Below are positions 7,832 through 16,600 of a stretch of DNA of 30,349 nt, piece after piece. This DNA comes from Spirochaetaceae bacterium (GTDB lineage: Bacteria; Spirochaetota; Spirochaetia; SZUA-6; Bin103): contig JAPOQV010000340.1 in NCBI GenBank assembly GCA_026710565.1, positions 1-30,349 on the forward strand, in the 5' to 3' direction. The number at the start of each line of letters is the position of its first letter. Position 1 is the stretch's first letter. The translations under genes were made by a program, and so were the position numbers. Under the pieces are notes generated by a model. The model was given only the letters and a program-made list of their open reading frames with translations. It had not been told where the DNA came from and made no database searches.

Positions 7832-10741
7832 TCAGTCCAGCCTGGGCAGGAGCACGTAGGCGGCGAGGACATCCACGGGGAGCGCCGGTTCCACGGCGAT
7901 GCGGCCTCCCGCCCGCGTCGCGGTGCGAACCCGCCGATGCGCTTCGAACTGCGCGGCGGCCCGTTCCTGCGCGACATTCTCCAAGCTCTCCCGGAACGTC
8001 GACAACGAGGGAAGCAACACGCTGAGTTGCTGGTCGATCGCCGTCTGGAGGAGATTGCGCTCGGGGCGGGTGGCCATCAGGCGTTCGGCCTCCCCATGAG
8101 GAAGCCACTCCGGGATCGCCGCCGGACCCGTGCACGCCAGGGGAACGATTTCCTCGCACAGGATGGCTGCTCCAGCGGATCCACCGACCCTCAGGTGATA
8201 GCGAAAACGGGTCACCAACAGTGTCGTCCTCACCGTCACGGCCGAGGTGTAAGTCGCCCCGCAACGGGAGGCCGCCGGATTGGAATCTCGGGACTCCGGG
8301 TCGAGAGCCTGATCCAGGGTCCAGCTTGCCAGACCTTCGATGATCGGGCTGGTACGTCCGAGGTAGATCTCATCCTTCTGCACGGGCAGATCGAACCGGC
8401 CGACGAAGGGCTCGTCCCGGCCGATGGCTTGGCGCAACGTGCGCGGCGTTTCGTCGCCGATGCGGACGTGCGCCGTGCCGTTGAGCTGAACCGGCACGTT
8501 GACGGCGCTCAAGACGTCATGGAAGAACCGGGCCACGTCCGTGCTTCCGCCTATGGCCGTGCGGACGCTGGCCAGCTCGGAAGACACCGCATCGGGCTTG
8601 ATGGTGTGTTGAGCAAAGCGCGAGCGGCTGGCCTTCTCGCGGTCGCGGGCATTCTCCCACTCGACGTGCAGTTCTTGCTTGTTGGTATCGAATTCGTCGA
8701 TGAAGTCGAGCGAGAGCTGCATCGCGCCTTCCTGGTCGCGGAACAGAGCCCCCTCGAACAACGTCTCCGCGATCTGCTCGCTGGAGCCTGGGACCGCCAC
8801 GGCCACTCCGAGATCGCTCTTGATGCTCTTGTGCTTGCGGATCAGTACGTCAAGGATCACGCCGTCGATCGGGTTGTCGGTGCCGTAGTAGGTGACCACC
8901 CGGACCTCGGGCGCCCGCTGCCCGAACCGATCCACGCGCCCTTCGCGCTGCTCGTGGCGGGTGGGGTTCCAGGCCAGATCGTAGTGCAGGACAGCATCGA
9001 AGTGATCCTGCAGATTGATGCCCTCGGACAGGCAGTCGGTGCAGACCAGGACGAACCGGCCACCTTCCTCGACGAGCGACCGGATGCGTTCCTCGCGCTC
9101 GGCGGGCGGGAGACGACCGGTGACCGACGCAACGGCCGTATTCCTGAGTGCGGTACGCAGGTGGCGCGCAACGTAGTCGGCGGTGTCGATGAACCGGCAG
9201 AAGACGACCGGGTGAAAGCCACCGTTCAGGAACGCCTTGATCTCCCGGACGGCGCCCTGCAGCTTGCGGTCCGCGGCGGCGTCGATGTCTTCCGCACGAC
9301 GGGCGAATTCCAACAGACGGCGGCGCGTTGCCTGCGGGCTGTCTTCGGTGTCGGAGCCGGGGCTGAAGTCCAGGGCCACGGCATCATCGTCGTCTGACTG
9401 ATCGAGGACGGTGCGGCGCCCTACATCGTCCACGTCATCGTCCTCGGCATCGTCGACAGCGGTGCGGCTCCGCAGAGTCGCCGCGGCCGCGGCAGGGCTC
9501 GACGAAACGCAGCGGAGCAGCGCCAAGGCGGACCAGTAGCGCACACGCCGCCGGCGTTGGTCTCCATCCTCGGTTACGTACTCGCGGGCGAATGCAAGGA
9601 TGTCGTCGAACAGGGCACGGTAACCCGGACTGAAGCTGTAGTTGGCTTCCTTGTCCTTGCGCTCGGGGAACACGGTGTCGGTTTCCAGGTAGTGGCGGAT
9701 GTCGCCGCGGCGGCGCTGCACGAGGTGCCGGGCAAGCCGGCGGCGAACGCCTTCACGCCCGGCCCGGTCCAGGTCAGACGGGAGGTCGGCGAAGTCCCTG
9801 TCGAGCAGCCCCAGCAGCGAGCGGAACGCCTCCTCGTTGCCGCTGTGGGGCGTCGCGGTCACCAGGACCACGTGGCGCGCCGGATCGGCCGTCACGCGGC
9901 GCAGCAGATCGTGACGCTGCTGGCGCCCTCTGCCCGCGCCTCCGGCGAGGGTACAGCCATGGGCTTCGTCGACGATCACGAACTCGGGACAGCGATGCGC
10001 AAAGTCCTCCGCTCGTTGCGGCTTCTTGATGAAGTCGGTCGACACCACGGTGAAAGCGTGCCGTTCGAACACCGACTCGCCCACGTGCAGGTCGCGTTCC
10101 AGGCGCTGGATGGTGCTCGACAGTACGAGCTCGGCTTCGATGTGGAACTTCTCTGCCAGCTCCCGCTGCCACTGCTCGGCCAGCGGCGGCGGGCAGAGCA
10201 CCGCCATGCGGTGGATCTCGCCGCGATCGAGCAGCTCTCGTGCGATCAGACTGGCTTCGATGGTCTTGCCGATGCCCACGTCGTCGGCGATCAGCAAGCG
10301 CACCGGATCGAGCTGCAGGGCCATCATGAGGGGCACGAGCTGGTATGGCCGGGGCTCGACGGCGATGCGCCCGAAGCTGCGAAACGGCCCAGCGGCCGCC
10401 CGCGTCGAGAGACGCGCCGCGTCGCGGAGCAGTCGGCCGGACGTGAAGTCCCCGAGGTCCTCTCGGGTCGGGAGCCGGAACGTCGCCGACTCGACCGGCT
10501 CCACCGCCGGCAGAACCCCGGTTACTTCCTCGTCGAGCCCGCCCACCGGGCGGAGCATGAGCAGCTCGTCCGTAGAGTCTGGCAACACGACCCATTCCCG
10601 CCCCCGCGCGCGGACGAGGGTGCCGGACTCGGTGAGACTCTGCGGGTTCACGTAGCGAGTATCGGCTCGACCGCTCCAGGCGCTGACGACTGGCGGACGA
10701 GTCTCGGGACATGACTGCGAACTCTTCGCGTTCCCCGGCAC
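7832..10741 (-). CDS. SNF2/RapA-type helicase (DrmD-like), 969 aa
   Basis: The protein carries a complete superfamily 2 SNF2 motor: motif I DDVGIGKT (153-160), motif II DEAH (258-261), motif III TATPHSG (295-301), and in the second lobe motif VI EQREGRVDRFGQ. An acidic, probably disordered linker (roughly 430-470, runs of Asp) divides the lobes. The C-terminal 300 residues have no motif I recognise. This layout matches the RapA-like SNF2 helicase that precedes the adenine methyltransferase in class 1 DISARM (DrmD). The start is a GTG at 10741 with GGGGGG about 4 nt upstream; the next in-frame Met is about 60 residues in. The gene opens the left defence operon, and its stop is one base from the methyltransferase ATG. 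It probably translocates on duplex DNA and cooperates with the methyltransferase in self/non-self discrimination; that role is inferred from context. Confidence 0.87.
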   Translation of the reverse strand: MPGNAKSSQSCPETRPPVVSAWSGRADTRYVNPQSLTESGTLVRARGREWVVLPDSTDELLMLRPVGGLDEEVTGVLPAVEPVESATFRLPTREDLGDFTSGRLLRDAARLSTRAAAGPFRSFGRIAVEPRPYQLVPLMMALQLDPVRLLIADDVGIGKTIEASLIARELLDRGEIHRMAVLCPPPLAEQWQRELAEKFHIEAELVLSSTIQRLERDLHVGESVFERHAFTVVSTDFIKKPQRAEDFAHRCPEFVIVDEAHGCTLAGGAGRGRQQRHDLLRRVTADPARHVVLVTATPHSGNEEAFRSLLGLLDRDFADLPSDLDRAGREGVRRRLARHLVQRRRGDIRHYLETDTVFPERKDKEANYSFSPGYRALFDDILAFAREYVTEDGDQRRRRVRYWSALALLRCVSSSPAAAAATLRSRTAVDDAEDDDVDDVGRRTVLDQSDDDDAVALDFSPGSDTEDSPQATRRRLLEFARRAEDIDAAADRKLQGAVREIKAFLNGGFHPVVFCRFIDTADYVARHLRTALRNTAVASVTGRLPPAEREERIRSLVEEGGRFVLVCTDCLSEGINLQDHFDAVLHYDLAWNPTRHEQREGRVDRFGQRAPEVRVVTYYGTDNPIDGVILDVLIRKHKSIKSDLGVAVAVPGSSEQIAETLFEGALFRDQEGAMQLSLDFIDEFDTNKQELHVEWENARDREKASRSRFAQHTIKPDAVSSELASVRTAIGGSTDVARFFHDVLSAVNVPVQLNGTAHVRIGDETPRTLRQAIGRDEPFVGRFDLPVQKDEIYLGRTSPIIEGLASWTLDQALDPESRDSNPAASRCGATYTSAVTVRTTLLVTRFRYHLRVGGSAGAAILCEEIVPLACTGPAAIPEWLPHGEAERLMATRPERNLLQTAIDQQLSVLLPSLSTFRESLENVAQERAAAQFEAHRRVRTATRAGGRIAVEPALPVDVLAAYVLLPRLD

Positions 10742-10807
10742 TGCCCCCCGCGAGCGAGCGTCATCGTGCCTGCGGGCTGGGTGCGCCCTTGCTCATGTGT
10801 CACCGGT

Positions 10808-10833
10808 CCGGTACCGTCGCGCGACGGTACCGG
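10808..10833. promoter_or_regulatory. Perfect 26-bp palindrome between divergent genes
   Basis: Bases 10808-10820 (CCGGTACCGTCGC) are exactly the reverse complement of 10821-10833, with no loop. The site lies 66 bp upstream of the SNF2 start and 48 bp upstream of the lipoprotein start. This placement is expected of an operator for a dimeric regulator controlling both directions. It could also fold as a hairpin in either leader RNA. No T-run follows it on either side, so a terminator is unlikely. Confidence 0.5.
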
Positions 10834-10881
10834 TAATGTGCCGGCCCCGACAACAGGAGATCGTTCGGTGTGGAGGCAGGA

Positions 10882-11943
10882 ATGCCAAAGATGAGATTCG
10901 TCATCGCGCTTCCGGTGGTCGTGACCCTGCTTGTTGTTTCAGGTTGCAGGACGACGCCCGGAGTTCAGATAGCTCCCTTGAAAGTAATGACGTACAACGT
11001 CTACGTCGGCAGCAGCGCGGAGCCGGCGCTGGAGACGACGAATCTGTTCCAGATTCCGATGGTCGTCGGCGAGCTGTACGGCAACGTTATCGCCTCCGAC
11101 TTCCCGGCGCGCGCCGCGGCGATAGCCGCCATCGTCAAGGAGTCGCACCCGCACGTCATCGGCCTGCAGGAGATCGAGCTGATCCGCAGGCAGGATCCGG
11201 GCGACTTCCTCACCAACCGGGAACCGAACGCCGAGGAAATCGATCTCGACTACCTCGAGATCCTCATGAACGCGCTGCAGGAGGAGGGTCTGGACTACCA
11301 GGTCGCCGCGAAGGTCCAGAACCTGGATCTCGAGATGCCGATGCTCCTCGACGGCAAGGTCACGGACGTGCGCCTGACCGACTTCGACGTGATCCTGGCC
11401 CGAGGCGACGTCGTCGTGTCGCGGCCCACCGCCGCGAACTACGCGGCCGGGCTGCCGATCGCCCCGCTCGGACTGCACGTCGCGCGAGGCTACGTCGCCA
11501 TCGACGCCACCATCGACGGCGTCACCTACCGGATCGTGAACACCCACCTGGAAGCGGTCGATCCGGGTCCCCGAGTGGCGCAGGCGCAGGAGTTGGTGGA
11601 GGCCCTGGCGGGCGAGGAGCTCCCGGTCATTCTCCTGGGGGACTTCAACACGCCCGCCCCCGATGGGACCGCCTACCAGCTTCTCCTGGAGGCCGGCTAC
11701 GTCGATGTCTGGCAGGCCGGCTCCGATGGAGACGGGACGACCTGCTGCCAGGCGGACGATCTCGGGAACGAGGCGAGCGAGCTGAGCAAGCGGATCGACC
11801 AGATCTTCGTGAAGGGCGTGGCCTTGCACCCGGCCGGTTCCATCCGGACCCTAACGGTCGGCGACAAGCCGGACGACCGGCTGCCCACCGGTCTGTGGCC
11901 GTCCGACCACGCGGGCGTCGTCGCTCAGTTGCCCGTCGAGTGA
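10882..11943 (+). CDS. Endonuclease/exonuclease/phosphatase (EEP) family lipoprotein
   Basis: The 353-aa protein begins with a lipoprotein signal: charged MPKMR, a hydrophobic stretch, and VVSGC with the acylated Cys at 22. It then shows the EEP (DNase I/Mg-dependent phosphodiesterase) landmarks in order: TYNVYV, GLQEIE (metal-binding Glu), NTHLEA, LLGDFNTP and PSDHAG (catalytic Asp-His). The substrate may be nucleic acid, a phosphoinositide or sphingomyelin-type lipid; the sequence does not decide. I chose ATG 10882 because GGAGG lies 5 nt upstream. A GTG at 10870 is in frame but would place the ribosome site inside the gene. It is the only plus-strand gene inside the defence island and is GC-rich like the chromosome. 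An envelope-anchored location makes a direct part in intracellular DNA defence unlikely; it may be resident or cargo. Confidence 0.8.
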   Translation: MPKMRFVIALPVVVTLLVVSGCRTTPGVQIAPLKVMTYNVYVGSSAEPALETTNLFQIPMVVGELYGNVIASDFPARAAAIAAIVKESHPHVIGLQEIELIRRQDPGDFLTNREPNAEEIDLDYLEILMNALQEEGLDYQVAAKVQNLDLEMPMLLDGKVTDVRLTDFDVILARGDVVVSRPTAANYAAGLPIAPLGLHVARGYVAIDATIDGVTYRIVNTHLEAVDPGPRVAQAQELVEALAGEELPVILLGDFNTPAPDGTAYQLLLEAGYVDVWQAGSDGDGTTCCQADDLGNEASELSKRIDQIFVKGVALHPAGSIRTLTVGDKPDDRLPTGLWPSDHAGVVAQLPVE

Positions 11944-12004
11944 CGCACTGCCGGTGACGGCCCGCGGCAGGCGAGGCACGCTTCTTGAAGGGGTTTGGAC
12001 CGGA

Positions 12005-12207
12005 GAATAAGACGGAATAAGACTGCTCAAAGCCGTGTCGGGTCCAATGTATTACGAGAAAACAACTTACATACGTTCAGAAGGCATCCTGATCGCGGGA
12101 ATAGACAGAATAAGACGGAATAAGACGGATCGTTTGTAACTTGTCATTCATACAACAATTAAGTCTCTACTGATGCCACGGCGATCGAGAATAAGACAGA
12201 ATAAGAC
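12005..12207. repeat. Three clusters of GAATAAGAC repeats in an AT-rich spacer
   Basis: The 285-bp spacer between the convergent EEP and AlbA_2 genes contains exact GAATAAGAC at 12005, 12015, 12108, 12118, 12189 and 12199, plus a one-base-deleted copy (GAATAGAC) at 12099. Within each cluster the copies start 10 bp apart, so they face the same side of the helix, and the clusters are about 80-95 bp apart. The surroundings are AT-rich compared with the genes. This looks like a cooperative protein-binding array (operator or iteron-like) or an RNA-level element in the 3' region of the AlbA_2 transcript. No gene is visible in the spacer, and no convincing T-tailed terminator. Confidence 0.75.
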
Positions 12208-12228
12208 AAACGGCCTCATGCCCTGGGA

Positions 12229-13623
12229 TTACTGACGCTTCCACCGCGCGCTGCGGCCATGTCCCTCGCTCATCGCCACGCCGAGCATTCTCAAGATTCG
12301 CAAGTCGTCCTGGACCTGTCGCTGGGTGGGAGAGTCACCCAGTTGCGGAACGATCTCGCGCAGGGCGAGGCCATCGCTCTCCCCATCAAGCAGGGCGAGA
12401 ATGGCTCTCTGGCGCTCGCTCATCTCCCGCTCGACAGTCCTCGGCACGTATGAACCCGGTCTGAAGCGCACGGTCACGCATCCTCCGGCGTCCTCGATCT
12501 CCGGCGCTGGCAGCCCGGCGCTCGTGGTCAGCTCCCTCATCTTGATGGTCCCCCGCCCCCACTGCTCGATGACCCCGCGGAGGTAGAAGACGCGCGCGAT
12601 CAGCGGATTCCAAGGCAGGGACTCATGGGGCTCGAACAACGCTTCCGCCGTGAGCCCGAAGTGAAGAGCCCCCGAGGACGTCACCTCAAGGCGGTCGTCG
12701 TAAATGGCCGCCGCGACCGAGCCTCCGCCTATCGAGTAGTCGCGATGGCAGATGGCATTCGCAAGGGCCTCGCGCAAAGCCGAGGGCGGATAGAGCGGTT
12801 CATCCACCCGTTCGAAACGATCGGGCTCGATACGTCCGGCGATGGGCAAGTTCTCACGAAAGAAACGTTCTGCGCTGCCCAGAAGCGTGAAGGCGTTGCC
12901 GTGAAACTGCCGGTTGTCCAGAAACTCGTCGGTCCGCTCGGTCCCGCGAAACCTCGCTACCCGCAGCATGCACTGAGGATACTCGGCGCCCACCCGCTCC
13001 GATCCACCGAACAGTACGACGGCGGCTCGGAGCACGCGGTCGCCGTGGATCAAGCCGAATCCACGCAGCAGTTCCGACGGATCACGGGTTCCGGGATCTT
13101 CTGCCCGCCGTCGCCGAATTGCTTCATCAAGTGTACGAACGATTTCGGTGCGATCGAGATCGTCGACCGTCCAGTCCGGGACGGGTTCGTTTTCCCATCG
13201 GAGCTGACCGTGCAGGCGTTCCAGCAATACGCGGTGGTACTCGTCCCGTGACATCGCCCGGTTGGTATTGCCTACCCGACGCAAGGCTCTCCCACGGTGA
13301 CTGTAGGGTTGATGCTGCCCCACCGGAACGGTTACCACGACAACCTTCAACTCACCGCGAAGACGCACCTGCTCGATCGTGGGAAAGGCCGGTGGGTCGA
13401 TTTCGCTCAACGCGGAGCTGAGCTGTTCGATCGTGCGATCGCTGACCGACTGCCCGGACACGTGGCGGTCCGGCTGAACGCCGAACAGCACGGTACCGCC
13501 ACGGTGGTTCAGCATCGCGCATGCCGCCATCGCGCCGGCGACACGCTCGCCGGTAGATGCCTTCAACTCCACGGTTTCCGACTCGCCGCCCGCAGCAAGC
13601 GCCTCGATGTCGGCGACCGTCAT
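12229..13623 (-). CDS. AlbA_2 (Schlafen-like) domain protein with winged-helix C-terminus
   Basis: This is a 464-aa protein of the ATP-dependent-helicase/transcriptional-regulator-like family (COG2865). The AlbA_2 module begins with ESETVELKAS (14-23), the usual E-x-x-x-x-E-x-K pattern, followed by a GGTVLFGV strand (42-49). The second domain contains REALANAICHRDYS (284-297), characteristic of the HATPase_c_4 region. The last 70 residues (from about 395, RQRAILALLDG) form a winged helix. Its ATG at 13623 overlaps the stop of the DUF1998 helicase gene as ATGA, so the two are translated together. AlbA_2 proteins occur as regulators and as nuclease or effector-like parts of defence loci. Here it may regulate the island, possibly by binding the palindrome or the GAATAAGAC array, or act as an RNA-targeting partner of the helicase; neither is shown. 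Confidence 0.82.
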   Translation of the reverse strand: MTVADIEALAAGGESETVELKASTGERVAGAMAACAMLNHRGGTVLFGVQPDRHVSGQSVSDRTIEQLSSALSEIDPPAFPTIEQVRLRGELKVVVVTVPVGQHQPYSHRGRALRRVGNTNRAMSRDEYHRVLLERLHGQLRWENEPVPDWTVDDLDRTEIVRTLDEAIRRRRAEDPGTRDPSELLRGFGLIHGDRVLRAAVVLFGGSERVGAEYPQCMLRVARFRGTERTDEFLDNRQFHGNAFTLLGSAERFFRENLPIAGRIEPDRFERVDEPLYPPSALREALANAICHRDYSIGGGSVAAAIYDDRLEVTSSGALHFGLTAEALFEPHESLPWNPLIARVFYLRGVIEQWGRGTIKMRELTTSAGLPAPEIEDAGGCVTVRFRPGSYVPRTVEREMSERQRAILALLDGESDGLALREIVPQLGDSPTQRQVQDDLRILRMLGVAMSEGHGRSARWKRQ

Positions 13624-16600
13624 GCCCGTGGCGTACCGAATACGTCGGCATGGCGGCGGAAGATGGCATGCCAGTCGTCTGCGTGGTGGAAGCGGATCAC
13701 GATGTACCCCCGCTCGATCAGGGCATGGGTGGTGCCGTCGTCCGCGCGGATCTGTTCCGGGCCATCGTGAGGCGGGCCGTCGACGTAGATCGCCGCGTTC
13801 ACGTCCCGGTAGAAGAAGTCGGGCTGTGTGAAGTAGCCGGGAAGGTCGTACTGGACATCGCTGGGCAGCCGCGCACCAAGCTCATCGGCACAGTCGAGCC
13901 AGCGCTGCTCGAGCTGGCTGTCGCAGCGCTTGCGGAGCTCTTCCAGACGGTCGGCACGAGCCCCTGCGCCGCCGGCCGGCCGGCACTCCGCGCGCGACAG
14001 CTCCGCGAGCACGTCGCGAATCACTGCGCGATCCAGGTCTTTGTGGTCCGGCTGGTTGCCGTAGTCCAACAGGCATTGGTAGCACGCCTTGCCGCAGCGG
14101 TTCGGCGCCAGATCTGCAAGGGACTCCGGGTCGTAGTGACAGATCTCCAACGCACGGCGTGCCAGCGCAGGCAACACGGCGGGATCTTCCGCGATCTGGC
14201 GAAGCACTCCGGCGCCGCCTTCGGTCGCCTCGAAGAAAAGGATCTCCTTGCGGTCGCGAATCTCGGGCATGGCTTCGCAGCCGAGCTCGCGCGGCTCGAT
14301 CTGAAAGTGCAATTGAATGGCCTGCTTGAAGGCTGCCTGCAAACCGGCCATCTCCGCAGCGGAGCGGTCCACGTCGAACCGCATGACCAGGACGTTCTTG
14401 GTGTCCCTCACGAAGGGCACCACGCGGACCGTCCGCGCCTCTGTGGCAGCGTCGTCCTGATCTTCGGCGTCGGCCTGGTTGCTCGACCAGTAGCCTCGTT
14501 CCAGATCCAGGTTGAAACCGCGTGGCTGCCGTTCGTCATGATTGGTCCAGCCGAGATTGATGCGGTACAGCTCGGTGGAGTCTCCGTAGCTGAGCGCGAG
14601 GATCGGTTGGCCGTCACAGGAGACCTCGGCGTCCTTGCGATCGAGCCGGCCGTTGATTTCCGGGAACCGGTAGGCGGTGACAAGCCGGTACCCGAACCGC
14701 TGCCGTTCCTCCTCGTCACAGGTAATCCTCTGAGCCAGCTTGAGGCTCACGTTCTGCATGTGCACGAGTCCGTCGATGCGCGCCGGGGAATCGAGGGTCT
14801 CGCCGCAGCGGTCACACACCTCGGTCAGGTTGGGCGCACCCGCCTGAAAGTGAGCGTAGCCGCACGTCGGGCAACGCTTCATCGTGTCGGTGGTGAACTC
14901 TCTGGCATCCTCGGCGGAGTCCGCGCCGAAGTCGAGGTTGGCCTTGTACACGCGGTAGCGCGCGCCTTCGTGGTAGATCAGCGCACGGGGGCCGAACTCC
15001 GAAACGGCGAGAAAACGCGGCCGCGAGATGTATTCGTCGCGTCCTGCGCTTCCGCGCCGGCCCGGTACGTAGGCAGAGACCGGTAACCGCGGAAAGTTGT
15101 AGCCAGGGAGGAATCCTTCTGTCGCGAAGTAGCGGTAAGAGTAGAAGTCGCCCTCGTAGATGCCCTTGGCCTCGGTCAGCAGGCTGATCTGGCTCTCGGC
15201 TTGAGCGCGGAGTCTGCGCGAATGATTGCGTTCGGACTCCGGCCGGGAGTGATCGCCGATGATGCCGTGGTGCAGGTCTCGCTGGCGGACGGCGGCACGA
15301 TACAGGTCGCGCCAGCGGTTGCACGCCTGATCGAAGTTGAGCTCGATCTGGGCGAGCACCTCGTCCACCCATCCGTTGTGGAACCAGGGGGTCTTCACGA
15401 GCTCGGAGCGGATGTCCGCGATCACCGGCGCCGCCCGGCTCCGTGCCGCTTCGCGGCGAAGCGGATTGCGCAACTCGTCGCTGAGCCCGCCGCTGACCGG
15501 CAGCGTCAACGTTCCATCGACCGGGTCCAGATCCAGCACCTCCTTCAGTGTCTTTCCGAGATCGGGCTTCGCCGCCTCCATCCAGATCGCGTGGATGTGC
15601 GAACGGATCAGGTCGCGGTTGCGGAGGTCGATGCGTGGAGGCGTTACGGCCCCGGCGACCATCCGGGAAGGCTCGCGGTAGAAGTACTGATCGTGAGGGC
15701 TGCGGCCCGCGCAGTACGTGAAGACCAGGGCCGGCTGCCCGCTGCGCCCCGCCCCGCCACTGCGCTGGGCATAGTTGGCGGGCGTAGGCGGGACGTTGCG
15801 GAGGTTTACGAGGTTCAGTTGCTTGATGTCGACGCCGAGTTCCATCGTCGGCGAGCAGAACAGCAGCGGGAGCGCTCCACCCCGGAAGCGGTCCTCCCGC
15901 TCCTGTCGGTCCTCCGTGGCCACCTGCGCGGTGTGCTCGCGCGCTTCGAGCACGTACCTGATGTCCACGAAGGTGCGGTAGCACTCGACGAAGTAACGGT
16001 TGACCTCCGGCGCCAGCGCTCCTTCGTCGAGCAACCTGGTGCGGTCGAGCGGCCGATCCTGACCATTACCCGGCAACCATCGCAGGGCGTCCGCGTTGAG
16101 CTGATAGCCCGCATCGTCGGTCTTGTTCCCGCTCCTCACCTGCTCCACGATCCCGTAGCGCTTCAGGGCCAGGAACAGATAGCGGATGATCCGATCCGTC
16201 TCCGTACGCCCAACGCGCTGGCCCGATGTCGCGAACGGTGCAAGCTGTCGTCGCAGGTACTGGCCGTAGGCGCTGTACGAGGAGACGAAGAACCCTCGTC
16301 GTTCTCCTCTCTTCCGGGAACGTGGCCAGGCGATGACCGCTTCGGTCAGCTCCCGCTCATCTTCCAGATACCACGCGGTACCCTCAAGGAGTCGCGGTTT
16401 TGTCTGTTCGACCAGATCGTGCTGCTTTCGCGGATCGAGCACATCGACTCTTACCGCGAGTTCCCGCCGCAGCGCGTCGAGCAACGTGACGAGCAGCTCC
16501 TCCCGCAGCTCGGCAGGAGCCTTGCGGAGTGGCGACGGGATCTGGTTGTCCGAGAAGCCGGTGTCCCACAACTCCATCTCCCCCAACAAACCGTCGTCGC

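Noticed and set aside
7817..9397. A 526-aa plus-strand open frame, and similar long frames at 13557-15086 and 15201-16763
   Set aside because: They lie antisense to clear helicase genes, have no recognisable motifs and are typical of high-GC mirror frames.
10808..10833. Intrinsic terminator
   Set aside because: It lies between divergent starts and has no T-run on either side.
12005..12207. CRISPR array or tandem minisatellite
   Set aside because: Units are only 9 bp, occur in pairs with 1-bp gaps, and there are no regular unique spacers and no cas genes.
3262..13145. A 15-bp identical string AAGTGTACGAACGAT at about 3262 and about 13129, as possible insertion boundaries
   Set aside because: Both copies are inside genes, encoding I-V-R-T-L in the same frame; one such match in 30 kb is within chance.
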